Below are positions 41,326 to 49,463 of a stretch of DNA of 54,494 bases, one piece after another (positions within the stretch are counted from its first letter, which is position 1; the number at the start of each line of letters is the position of its first letter). The notes below the pieces were generated by a model, which did not search any database, was not told the origin of the DNA, and saw nothing but the letters and a program-made list of their open reading frames with translations. The DNA comes from Streptomyces sp. T39. GTDB lineage: Bacteria; Actinomycetota; Actinomycetes; Streptomycetales; Streptomycetaceae. The stretch covers positions 12,526 through 67,019 of the forward strand of contig NZ_RDBP01000034.1 of NCBI RefSeq assembly GCF_008042045.1, in the 5' to 3' direction. The position numbers were made by a program, and so were the translations under genes.

Positions 41326-44300
41326 TCATCGCCCGGCGGCGAGCCGGCCGGCGAGTTCGGCGATGGTGGGGCACTCGAAGAGCAGCCCCAGGTCGTCCTC
41401 GGTGTCGTCCGAGAGCCCGATCTCCTCCCGGATCCTGGTGAGGATGAGGACGGCGTGCAGCGAGTCGCCCCCGAGTTCGAAGAAGTTGTCGTCGACGCCG
41501 AAGTCCTCCCGTTCGAGCACCTCGGTCCACATCCGCATCAGCCGCGTCTCCAGCTCGTCGCGGGGCGCGGTCTGCTCCTCGGGCGCCAGCGAGGCCCACG
41601 GCACCGGCAGCGCGGAGCGGTCCACCTTGCCGTTGGCGCTGAGCGGCACCGCGTCGACGAAGAGGATGTGCTGCGGGACCATGTAGTCCGGCAGCAGCTT
41701 CTCCACGGCGGCGCGGACGGCGGCGGCGTCCGCGGTGCCGGGCGCCCCGGCGGGGCGCACCACGTGGGCGACGAGCTGGCGCCGCCCGGTGGAGGGGTTG
41801 CGTTCCACCCCGGCGAGCGCCTCGGTGACGTCCGGCGCCGAGCGCAGCGCGGCCTCGACCTCGCCGAGTTCGATGCGGTAGCCGTTGAGCTTCACCTGGA
41901 AGTCGGCGCGTCCGAGGAAGTCGATGTCCCCGCCGGGCAGGTAGCGTCCGAGATCGCCCGTCCGGTAGAGCCGTTCGCCGGTCGCCGGGTGGACGACGAA
42001 GCGCTCGGCGGTCAGTTCGGGTGCCGCCCAGTAGCCGCGGGCCACACCGCTGCCGCCGATCCAGATCTCCCCGGTGGTCCAGACCGGACAGGGCGCCAGA
42101 TGCGCGTCGAGGACGTACAGGGTCTGGTTGGCCAGCGGCTTGCCGTAGGGGATCCGGGTCCACTCCGGCGGCACCTCGCCGATGGGGTGGTGCACGGACC
42201 AGATCGACGCCTCGGTGGCGCCGCCGAGGCCGACGACCCGCGCCCCGGGGTGCTGGGCGCGGACCGCGTCCGGGAGCGTGACGGGTATCCAGTCGCCGCT
42301 CAGGAGCACCAGGCGCAGCGGGGAGCCGGCCGGTGCCCCGTCCGGCGCCGCGGCGCGGGCCTCGGTCATCGCCTGCATCAGGGCCGGGACCGAATTCCAG
42401 ACGGTCACGCCGTGGCGGCGCACGAGGGCGTCCCAGTGCAGCGGGTCGTGTGCCTGGCCGGGGGACGGGAAGACCACGGCGGCGCCGGCGGCCAGTGCGC
42501 CGAAGACGTCGTACACCGAGAGGTCGAAGCTGAGGGCCGACAGGGCGAGGATCCGGTCGGCCGGGCCGACGGCGAAGCGCCGGTTGATGTCCTGCACGGT
42601 GTTGGCGGCGGCGCCGTGGTCGATCATCACGCCCTTCGGCTCGCCGGTGGAGCCGGACGTGAAGATGACGTACGCCAGGTCGCCCGGCGCGACGCCGGCC
42701 TCGGGAGGCGTCGGGTCGGCCGCGCGCACCTCGGGGTCGTCGGGGGTGACGACGTGGACGCCCTCGGGCCAGTCGAGCCCGTCCCGGCCGGCGCGGTCCG
42801 TCACGGCGATCCGTGCCGCGCCGCGTTCGATGAGCCGGTGCCGCCGGGCAGCCGGCCAGTCGGGGCTGATCGGCAGGTAGGCGCCGCCCGACAGGGCGAC
42901 GGCGAGCACGGCCATGACCTGCCCGGCGCCGCGTTCCATGACGACGGCGGTCAGGGTGTCGCGGCGCGCGCCGAGTCGGACGAGGCGGCGGGCCAGCCGT
43001 GAGGCGCCGGCCAGGATGTCGGCGTAGCTGTGGGAGCCGCGCTCGTCGACGACGGCGACCGCGTCGGGCCGGCCGAGGGCGCGGGAGACGACGAGATCGC
43101 CCAGGGTGCGGGCGGGGATCGGCTCGGCGGTGTCGTTGGCGGCGTCCCGCTCGGCGCGCTGCCAGTCGGGAAGCCGGCCGTCCGGGCCGGTGCGGGTCCA
43201 GGCGTCCGGGTCGGCGGCGAGCCGGTCCAGCAGCGTGCGGTAGGCGGCGAACATGTCGTCCAGCAGACCGGCCGGGAAGAGCGCCTCGACGGCGTCCCAG
43301 TTGTACAGCAGGGCGCCGCGTTCCTCGGTGACCTGGTGGTCGAGCCAGACCTGGGGGGTCTGGGTGATGCCGTACACCTCGTCGCCGAAGAAGCGGATGC
43401 CCTCCGACGGGTCCGCTCCCCCGCTGCCGAGCACCAGGGCACTGGTGAAGACCACGGGCATCGACGCGCCGGGGCCGCCGCCGCCCCGGCGGGTCCGCTC
43501 GCGCAGCACCCGCACCCCGCTGAACTCCGGGTGCTCCAGGTCGCGCATGAGCTGCTGCTGGAGACGGCGCACCCGGTCGCCGAAGGACTCCTCGGCCCGT
43601 GCGGTGACCGCGAGGAGCGACACGGAGGTGAAGTCGCCGATGAGTTCGCCCATCCGCGGGTGGGACTGGGGACGGTTGAAGAGGGTCAGGTCCAGGGTGA
43701 AGTCCGGCTCGGTGGACCAGGTCCGCAGCACGTCGGCGTAGGCGGTCATGAGCACGGCCGACGGGGTCACCCCCGCCTGCCGGGCGCGCTCCTTCAGCGC
43801 CGTCCACCGCTCCGGCTCCAGCCTGCCCCCGCGGTGGGAGAACTCGGGACGGCCGATCGTGGCGGGCTGCACGGCGAGGGGCAGCGCGGGCGCGGCGGGC
43901 AGGCTGTCGAGACGGTCCAGCCAGTACGCCTCGGCCGCACGGTAGCGGTCCGAGTCCTGGGCCGCCGTCTCCGCCAGCACATGGTCGCGGTAGCTCAGCT
44001 CCAGCGGCTCGGGCGACCAGTGGGGGTCCTCGTAGAAGCGGCGCCAGTCCTGGAAGAGCAGGTACATGCTGTAGCCGTCGAGGATCAGGGTGTCCAGGCT
44101 GATGTGCAGCCGCAGCCGTCCGGCGTCGAGCCGGGTGGCGCGGATGTCGAAGAGCGGCCAGCGGTCCGCCGGCAGCACCTGGTGGTCCATCTCCTGCCGG
44201 GTGCGCAGGATCTCCTGCTCCCGCTTCTCCTCGGCGAGCCCGCTGAGGTCGGCGACGGGCAGCCGGTAGGCGGGCACCTCCGCGAGGACGCGCTGCCGGC

Positions 44301-44562
44301 CGTCCGGCGCGATGACGGCCCGCAGCATGTCGTGCCGGGCGATGACCGCGCGCAGGCTGCGCTCCAGGCGGTCGGTGTCGAGTCCGGTGCGTTCGAGTTC
44401 GAAGTAGATGTGGGTGGAGACGCCGCCGAGTTCGACGGCGGAGCCGCGCCCCACCCAGTAGGCGTGCTGGATGTCGGTCAGCGGGAAGGGCTCGTGGCGT
44501 TCCTCCGGGCGCGGCACCAGGGCGGGCGCCGCGGGCGCCGCGGACATCCGGAGCATGGCCAC
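41326..44562 (-). CDS. NRPS: Cy-A(Cys)-PCP module
   Basis: A 1078-aa heterocyclising module. The Cy domain (about 25-435) has FPLTDIQHAYWVGRG, an intact DTLILD motif at 157-162, IGDFTS near 308, VFTS and a WLDHQ, so thiazoline formation is expected. The A domain (480-985) gives D-L-Y-N-L-S-L-I-W, a standard L-Cys code. PCP serine is in LGGDSLHAV near 1034. There is no TE or methyltransferase. Coding continues upstream of the first usable start (GTG 44562) for 29 residues (ALTPRLRDDLRAHRDDL), a segment typical of NRPS N-termini, up to a GTC at 44649 right after GGAGG. The true start may therefore be non-canonical. Together with the second NRPS it recalls PchE/PchF. Confidence 0.93.
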   Translation of the reverse strand: MAMLRMSAAPAAPALVPRPEERHEPFPLTDIQHAYWVGRGSAVELGGVSTHIYFELERTGLDTDRLERSLRAVIARHDMLRAVIAPDGRQRVLAEVPAYRLPVADLSGLAEEKREQEILRTRQEMDHQVLPADRWPLFDIRATRLDAGRLRLHISLDTLILDGYSMYLLFQDWRRFYEDPHWSPEPLELSYRDHVLAETAAQDSDRYRAAEAYWLDRLDSLPAAPALPLAVQPATIGRPEFSHRGGRLEPERWTALKERARQAGVTPSAVLMTAYADVLRTWSTEPDFTLDLTLFNRPQSHPRMGELIGDFTSVSLLAVTARAEESFGDRVRRLQQQLMRDLEHPEFSGVRVLRERTRRGGGGPGASMPVVFTSALVLGSGGADPSEGIRFFGDEVYGITQTPQVWLDHQVTEERGALLYNWDAVEALFPAGLLDDMFAAYRTLLDRLAADPDAWTRTGPDGRLPDWQRAERDAANDTAEPIPARTLGDLVVSRALGRPDAVAVVDERGSHSYADILAGASRLARRLVRLGARRDTLTAVVMERGAGQVMAVLAVALSGGAYLPISPDWPAARRHRLIERGAARIAVTDRAGRDGLDWPEGVHVVTPDDPEVRAADPTPPEAGVAPGDLAYVIFTSGSTGEPKGVMIDHGAAANTVQDINRRFAVGPADRILALSALSFDLSVYDVFGALAAGAAVVFPSPGQAHDPLHWDALVRRHGVTVWNSVPALMQAMTEARAAAPDGAPAGSPLRLVLLSGDWIPVTLPDAVRAQHPGARVVGLGGATEASIWSVHHPIGEVPPEWTRIPYGKPLANQTLYVLDAHLAPCPVWTTGEIWIGGSGVARGYWAAPELTAERFVVHPATGERLYRTGDLGRYLPGGDIDFLGRADFQVKLNGYRIELGEVEAALRSAPDVTEALAGVERNPSTGRRQLVAHVVRPAGAPGTADAAAVRAAVEKLLPDYMVPQHILFVDAVPLSANGKVDRSALPVPWASLAPEEQTAPRDELETRLMRMWTEVLEREDFGVDDNFFELGGDSLHAVLILTRIREEIGLSDDTEDDLGLLFECPTIAELAGRLAAGR

Positions 44563-44656
44563 CAGGTCGTCGCGGTGGGCGCGCAGGTCGTCGCGCAGCC
44601 GCGGGGTGAGGGCGCCGGCCCCGCCCCGGCCGGCGGGGGCTGCCGCGACGGCCTCC

Positions 44657-45463
44657 CTACGGCGTCCGCCAGGTGTCGTCGCCGAGATGGGATCCCGCCA
44701 TCGGGCCCATGCGGAGCATGCCGCCGTCCACGGGCCATGAGGCGCCGGTGACGTACGACGCGTCGTCGCCGGCCAGGAAGGCCACGACCGAGGCCACCTC
44801 GCGCGCGTCGCCGGGGCGCCGCAGCGGCACGCCGGGGCGTTCCTCGCCGCGGACGTCCGTGTCGGTCTGTCCGGTCATGGGCGTGGCGATCTCCCCGGGC
44901 GCGACCGCGTTGACGGTGATGCCGTGTTCCGCGAGTTCGAGTGCCATCACCTGGGTCAGGAGGCCCAGGCCCCCTTTCGCCGCGCAGTAGGGGGCGGCGC
45001 CCACGCGGGGCGCATGCTCGTGCACCGAGGTGATGTTGACGATCCTGCCGCCGTCCCCCTGCTCGATCATGTGCCGGGCGGCCCGCTGCGAGCAGAGCAG
45101 CGGCCCGACGAGGTCGACGTCCAGCACCCGCTGCACGGTGGCGAGTTCGAGGTCGAGGAACGGGGTGGCCGTCCCCGTGCCGGCGTTGTTCACGAGCACG
45201 TCGACGCGTCCCAGCTCGCGGGCGAAGACGTCCACGACGTCCGCCGCGTCCGGCAGGACGGTCAGGTCGCAGTGCTCGACGACGGCCTGCCGGCCGTGCT
45301 CCCCCACTTCGCGGGCGGTCTCCTCCGCCCCTCGTTCGTCGGAGTGGAAGGTGATGCCGACGTCCATCCCCAGGGCGGCCAGCCGGACGGCGCAGGCGCG
45401 GCCGATGCCGGAATCCGCCCCGGTGACGACCGCCACCCGCCGGCCCGTGTACACGTCGGACAT
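44657..45463 (-). CDS. Short-chain dehydrogenase/reductase
   Basis: A 268-aa classical SDR. TGADSGIGRACAVRLA holds the cofactor motif, NNAG is near 94, the catalytic serine lies in NITSVHE, and Tyr/Lys lie in YCAAKGG near 160. GDDASYVTGASWPVDGG is the usual C-terminal block of glucose-1-dehydrogenase-like members. GAAGGAGA precedes the ATG. It is the first gene of the NRPS operon and its TAG stop is followed at once by the GGAGG of the Cy-A-PCP gene. It reduces a ketone or oxidises an alcohol in the pathway; the substrate is unknown. Confidence 0.92.
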   Translation of the reverse strand: MSDVYTGRRVAVVTGADSGIGRACAVRLAALGMDVGITFHSDERGAEETAREVGEHGRQAVVEHCDLTVLPDAADVVDVFARELGRVDVLVNNAGTGTATPFLDLELATVQRVLDVDLVGPLLCSQRAARHMIEQGDGGRIVNITSVHEHAPRVGAAPYCAAKGGLGLLTQVMALELAEHGITVNAVAPGEIATPMTGQTDTDVRGEERPGVPLRRPGDAREVASVVAFLAGDDASYVTGASWPVDGGMLRMGPMAGSHLGDDTWRTP

Positions 45464-45520
45464 GGGGTCTCCTTCGCCGGGCCGGCGCCCCGGACGGGCG
45501 TCGGCGTCGCGGAACGGGCG

Positions 45521-45556
45521 CCGGGTGCGGGGACGGCCGATCGGCCCCGCACCCGG
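45521..45556 (-). terminator. Terminator marking right boundary of the cluster
   Basis: Perfect 12-bp arms (45521-45532 and 45545-45556) directly after the stop of the gene at 45561-45887. It isolates the cluster operon from the flanking genes. Confidence 0.6.
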
Positions 45557-45560
45557 GCGG

Positions 45561-45887
45561 TCAGCGGCCGAGTGCCTTGCGCAGCTCCTGCTTGTTCATC
45601 GAGGAGCGCCCTTCGATGTTCTTCTTCTTCGCCTCTTCGTACAGCTGGTCCCTGGTGGGGCCCTGGGCGCCCCGGTGGGAGCGCTCGCCGCCGCGCTGCG
45701 AGGCCGACTTCGGGTCCTTCGTCGAGGTCCTGCTCGCGGTCCTCGACTCGCCGGACCGGGCGCGTTCCTTGTTGACCGTGCGGGCGGCGATCTCCTTCGC
45801 GCGGCCGGTGGACTCGCCCCGTTGCTCGGCACTGTCCTTGATGTGCTCGTACTGCCGTTCCCTCTTGGCGCTCGATCCTGCCGGCAT
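45561..45887 (-). CDS. Small hydrophilic Rho-N/plasmid-stabilisation-like protein
   Basis: A 108-aa basic, charged protein. ATG 45887 follows GGAGG. The C-terminal motif TRDQLYEEAKKKNIEGRSSMNKQELRKALGR (in two parts around 78-108) is a Rho termination factor N-like/SAP-type helical domain, and the middle is rich in Arg, Ser and Glu. Such proteins are common in Streptomyces and often labelled plasmid stabilisation protein without proof. It is outside the biosynthetic cluster. Confidence 0.8.
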   Translation of the reverse strand: MPAGSSAKRERQYEHIKDSAEQRGESTGRAKEIAARTVNKERARSGESRTASRTSTKDPKSASQRGGERSHRGAQGPTRDQLYEEAKKKNIEGRSSMNKQELRKALGR

Positions 45888-45988
45888 GACGGCCTCCGAT
45901 GTGATCGCTCCGTCCGGTGCTGTGACCGCTTGCGTTTCCCGGGTTCCCGGCCCGCCCGCGCGCATGCGGGCCCGCCGGTGCGCGGGGT

Positions 45989-46375
45989 TCAGCCGCCGCT
46001 GCGTGTGCCGGGCGGGTCCTGGGGGTCCACGCCGGTGGACGCCGAGGCGTCCTTCGTCCCGCTGGGCCGCTGCGAGCGGCCGCGGCGCCCGGTGGAGTGC
46101 ATGCCCTTCTCGCCGGACCCCTGTTCCTGGTTCTCGCCGCGCTCGCTCGTGCTCGGGACGGTGTCCCCGGGGACGCCCTTCCTCTCCTCCTCGGACACCT
46201 TCCTGCCGGGGCCCTTCTCCGGGGCGTGCCGCTCCGGGTGGAAGGAGCGGTGGGCGCTCGGGTTGTCCTGCCGGCGCGTCTCGTCCACGTCCGGCGACCA
46301 GCCGTGCTGGGCGCCTCCGTGCCTGCTCGGCCCCTCGCCGTGCGAGGAATCGGATGACTTCGACTGGTGGGACAT
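45989..46375 (-). CDS. Hypothetical disordered protein
   Basis: A 128-aa very hydrophilic protein, rich in Ser, Gly, Glu, Arg and His, with no hydrophobic core; probably disordered. It starts at ATG 46375 with GGTGAGG before it. It lies 101 bp upstream of the Rho-N-like gene on the same strand, and the two may be stress- or sporulation-related. I do not recognise a family. Confidence 0.65.
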   Translation of the reverse strand: MSHQSKSSDSSHGEGPSRHGGAQHGWSPDVDETRRQDNPSAHRSFHPERHAPEKGPGRKVSEEERKGVPGDTVPSTSERGENQEQGSGEKGMHSTGRRGRSQRPSGTKDASASTGVDPQDPPGTRSGG

Positions 46376-46482
46376 GTCCTCACCTGCTCCCTTCCGGAAC
46401 GCCCCCTTTGCCTGCCTCTCGTATGCAGTGTCCGGATTCGGGCGAAGTAGTCCTGCGTCCCCAGGGGCGGGCGCCGCGCCGG

Positions 46483-47349
46483 CTAGAGCAGGTCGTAGAT
46501 CTGGAACCCCTGGCCGATCCTGACCGGCTTCCCGAGGACGGCCGGGGCCTCGCCCGTGCCGGGGTACCGGTACAGCTCGCCGTTCGGCTTGCGTGCGACC
46601 AGGTCCGCCGTGCCGTCCGCGTCGAGGTCGCCGACCGACAGCAGCCGGTCGTACGCGTTCCAGCCGCCGCCGACGGGCGTGCGGGGCGCGAAGGGGGCCT
46701 TGCGGTCCCCGGTGCCCGGGTGGAGCCACAGGACGCCGGAGGCGTCCCGGGCGACGATGTCGGCCCTGCCGTCGCCGGTGAGGTCGCCCTGGCCGGCGAG
46801 CTGCGTGTACACGCCCCAGCCCCCGCCGACACGGGTGCGTGCCGTGAGGGAGCCGTCCGGGCGGGCGAGGTGCACCCACAGGACGCCGTCCTCGTCACGG
46901 CCGACGAGGTCGGCCTCCGCGGCGCCGCCGAGGTCCCCGGGGGACAGGACCGCCGTGTAGACGTCCCAGCCCGTGCCGACCTGCTTGCTGTGGTACGCGA
47001 GCCGGTCGTCGGTCCAGCCGTAGTCGAGCGTCCCGTCCTTGTACAGGTTCCAGGTGCCGTCGCTCCAGCCGTCCCCGTCGTTGTCCACGTCGATCGAATC
47101 GGCGAAGGTGCCGTAGCCGACGGCCACGTGCTCCCGGGGTTCGAAGCCGCCCTCGCGGTCGGGGACGTACAGGTACGGCTCAGAGGTCTGCCGGTGGACC
47201 CCCTTCATCGAGAAGTGGGGGGTCTCCGCCCCTCCGCCCGGTGCCCCGCCCGCGGCGAGGGCGCTCACGGCCGTCGCGGCCAGGACAACCGCTGCGGCGG
47301 TGGCCACGAACGCGCCCCTGAGCACATGCCGGCGCCGACCGATGATCAT
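46483..47349 (-). CDS. Secreted FG-GAP/VCBS repeat protein
   Basis: A 288-aa secreted protein. The signal peptide is RRRHVLRGAFVATAAAVVLA (about 5-24) with a likely cut after ALA near 32. At least four FG-GAP-like repeats follow, each with a DxDxDGxxD-type calcium loop or close variant (DVDNDGDGWSD, GDLTGDGRADIVARD, GDLDADGTADLVARK). This gives an incomplete beta-propeller. The role is unknown. Confidence 0.85.
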   Translation of the reverse strand: MIIGRRRHVLRGAFVATAAAVVLAATAVSALAAGGAPGGGAETPHFSMKGVHRQTSEPYLYVPDREGGFEPREHVAVGYGTFADSIDVDNDGDGWSDGTWNLYKDGTLDYGWTDDRLAYHSKQVGTGWDVYTAVLSPGDLGGAAEADLVGRDEDGVLWVHLARPDGSLTARTRVGGGWGVYTQLAGQGDLTGDGRADIVARDASGVLWLHPGTGDRKAPFAPRTPVGGGWNAYDRLLSVGDLDADGTADLVARKPNGELYRYPGTGEAPAVLGKPVRIGQGFQIYDLL

Positions 47350-47556
47350 GGAAACCCCCTGCCGTGTCCCCGACGGCCGTGTCGCACGGCCCCGATGATC
47401 AGCAGCCTCTCACAAGGTTTCCGCGCGGCGTAGACCCCCGCCGCCACGGGCCGGTGTGCGCGGAGGGCCGCGCCCGGCACCGCCGTGGGGCCCCGCTGCG
47501 GGCCCGTCGCCGGCCGTGGCTCCGGTGGGCCGGTGCCAGGCCCGCGAGGGAGCGGA

Positions 47557-47781
47557 TCAGGCAGCGCTCCAGTGGTGTGCGCGGCCGCCTCGCCACTCCA
47601 CCCAGCGCGGGTCGTCCAGCACCGTCTCCGGATCGAGGATCCCGGCGGCCTCCAGGAACACGACCAGATCGTGGTCCGAGTAGGCGGTCCCGAGGATCTC
47701 GTCGCGCCCCTGGGTGTGGACGGTGACCCGCCGGCCCCCCGACCCGGAGGGCCTGTGCACGATGATCGGCGCAGTTCTCAT
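47557..47781 (-). CDS. Conserved small actinomycete hypothetical protein
   Basis: A 74-aa protein starting at ATG 47781. It has a beta-rich N-terminus (IIVHRPSGSGGRRVTVH) and an acidic segment SDHDLVVFLEAAGILDPETV. It looks like a small conserved Streptomyces protein of unknown function. The gap 47350-47556 shows nothing clear. Confidence 0.65.
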   Translation of the reverse strand: MRTAPIIVHRPSGSGGRRVTVHTQGRDEILGTAYSDHDLVVFLEAAGILDPETVLDDPRWVEWRGGRAHHWSAA

Positions 47782-47823
47782 ACGTCCCAGGCTGCGCCGC
47801 GACCGCCGGGGCGGGCCACCGCA

Positions 47824-47849
47824 CCCGCCGCCCCCGGCGGGGCGGCGGG
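47824..47849 (-). terminator. Terminator of UPF0016 transporter
   Basis: Perfect 11-bp arms (47824-47834 and 47839-47849) with a CGGC loop, 45 bp after the transporter stop. Confidence 0.55.
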
Positions 47850-47864
47850 CGCGCCGGCCGTGCG

Positions 47865-47894
47865 CGGTGCGTGCCCGGTGCGTGCCCGGTGCGT
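47865..47894. repeat. Short tandem repeat, 11-bp unit
   Basis: About 2.7 copies of CGGTGCGTGCC reaching the stop of the UPF0016 gene. Confidence 0.6.
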
Positions 47895-48475
47895 CAGACG
47901 GTGAAGGCCTCGACGAGGGTCCAGACGGCGAGTCCGGCCATGCACAGGGCGCCGATGCGCTGGACGGTCCTCAGGGGAACGCGCTGCGCGATGAAGCGGC
48001 CCACCAGCAGGGCGAGGGCGGAGACCGACATCAGGGCGAGCGCGGAGCCGATCGCGGTCGACAGCCAGCCGTTGGTGGCGGCGAGATTGGCGGTGGTGAT
48101 CTGCGTGAGGTCGCCCCATTCGCTGATGAAGACGGCCGTGAAGGCGGTGGTGTAGACGGGCCAGAACCCGGTGACGGTCTTCGCCCCGCCCTCTTCGTCC
48201 TCGTCGTCCCCGCCCCGCAGCAGGACGAACGCGCCGAACGCGAACAGGGCCGCCGAGACGAGCTTGACGGCCATCTCGGGGAGCAGGCCGAGCAGACTGC
48301 CGGCGCCGACCGCGATGACGACGTGCACGACGAAGGCCGTGGAGGTGCCGAACCACACGTACAGCGGCCGCATCCGGGTGCCCATGGCCAAGGAGGCGAA
48401 CATGGTCTTGTCGGGGAGTTCCGCGAGGAAGATCAGCCCGAAGGCGGTGAGGATCGCCAGGGGGTCGAAGGTCAT
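47894..48475 (-). CDS. UPF0016/GDT1 (TMEM165-like) cation transporter
   Basis: A 193-aa membrane protein with six predicted helices and the two family motifs: ELPDKTMFASL in the first half and EWGDLTQITTANLAA in the second, separated by an acidic cytoplasmic loop (GGDDEDEEGG). Family members transport Mn2+ or Ca2+ against protons; bacterial ones (MneA-type) export manganese. I set the start at ATG 48475 (AAGGGA before it). A probable yybP-ykoY riboswitch lies upstream, which supports a manganese role. Confidence 0.9.
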   Translation of the reverse strand: MTFDPLAILTAFGLIFLAELPDKTMFASLAMGTRMRPLYVWFGTSTAFVVHVVIAVGAGSLLGLLPEMAVKLVSAALFAFGAFVLLRGGDDEDEEGGAKTVTGFWPVYTTAFTAVFISEWGDLTQITTANLAATNGWLSTAIGSALALMSVSALALLVGRFIAQRVPLRTVQRIGALCMAGLAVWTLVEAFTV

Positions 48476-48574
48476 TCCCTTGCTTTCTGCTGGGGCCGGG
48501 CCGTCGGCTCGTACGGCACCCAGGGGCGACGGGAGGAACCACTCGGCCCGGCACGACGGAGTGACCCGCACACA

Positions 48575-48712
48575 GGTGGGGCCGCATCATGCATGGCCGA
48601 AGGTCTCGTCCGCCCCCGCATCGTGTGCGGGCGGCCCGGTGGCCGGGGTACCCAGGGGCACCCAGTGTGTCGACCAGCGGTTCTCGGGACTACTCCCCTT
48701 CGCTGCCGACCA
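48575..48712 (-). ncRNA. yybP-ykoY (manganese) riboswitch, probable
   Basis: On the minus strand the leader of the UPF0016 gene carries GAAGGGGAGUAG (about 48702-48691), the 5' core of the yybP-ykoY motif, and about 80 nt further on ACGAGACCUUCGG (about 48610-48598) followed by a short hairpin-forming GCAUGAUGCGG, the 3' core as remembered from actinobacterial members. It lies 100-230 nt before the start codon. Mn2+ binding would switch on the exporter. The exact ends are approximate. Confidence 0.75.
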
Positions 48713-48902
48713 GGGTAACAGCACGGGAACGGCGCCCTGAGCGGACCGGACCGGGGCCGCCTCCGGGCCGCACCGGGCAGGCGGACAGGGCTCCGGTGCG
48801 CAGGCGTCGGCGACGACGCGGGGACCCGGGCGCCCTGTGGGCCCCCGGCCCCGCCCGGCGGGAACCGCCGGGCGGGGCCGGGCGTCCTCGTCGCCGTCAG
48901 CT

Positions 48903-49352
48903 GTGTGTGCGAACGGGGAGGCCGTCATCACCGCGATCACTTCCGAGCCGGCCGGTCGGGCCGTGCGGCCGGACCGGTGGGACGGTGTCGGCAGGGTGCT
49001 GCTGGGGATGGTGGGCGGCATCCTGCTGACGGCGGTGTTCATGACCGTGATGTGGTGGCCCCGTCACGAGGTGGTGCACCGGACCGAGGCGCCCTCTTCG
49101 GTGGTCTACGAGGACGAGTCGCGCCACTTCCTGGGGCTGGTGCACGAGTACACGCGGTCGGGGCGGCACACCTACCGGCTGGTCATCGGCAGGGATCCCG
49201 GCCTCTCCTACGGGCACTGGGTCGAGGTCGGCGGCTTCCACGCCGTCGAGGGCGTCGAGTCCACGGTGTGGACGGTCGCGGGGGTGCGCGTCCGCTTCCG
49301 GACCGGGCACGAGGTCTTCGTCCCTGCGGAGTACTTCCTCTTCGGACGGTGA
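48903..49352 (+). CDS. Small single-pass membrane protein, hypothetical
   Basis: About 149 aa from GTG 48903. A hydrophobic segment VLLGMVGGILLTAVFMTVMW is followed by an exported-looking domain with GRHTYRLVIGRDPGLSYGHWV and FVPAEYFLFGR. The only good ribosome site (GGGGAGG, 48915-48921) is just inside the frame and is followed by GTC ATC rather than ATG or GTG, so the true start is uncertain. No family recognised. Confidence 0.6.
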   Translation: MCANGEAVITAITSEPAGRAVRPDRWDGVGRVLLGMVGGILLTAVFMTVMWWPRHEVVHRTEAPSSVVYEDESRHFLGLVHEYTRSGRHTYRLVIGRDPGLSYGHWVEVGGFHAVEGVESTVWTVAGVRVRFRTGHEVFVPAEYFLFGR

Positions 49353-49391
49353 GCGGGTTCGCGCGGTGAGCGGGTTCGCGCGGCGAGCGGG
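49348..49391. repeat. 17-bp tandem repeat across a stop codon
   Basis: GGTGAGCGGGTTCGCGC occurs twice in tandem (49348-49364, 49365-49381) followed by a partial third copy. The first copy contains the TGA of the small membrane protein. Confidence 0.75.
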
Positions 49392-49463
49392 GAGCTCCGG
49401 GCCGGGGGCGCGGCGGAAACCCGGTGGCCCCGGGGAGCCGGTCCCCGCGAGACTCACCGTGTG

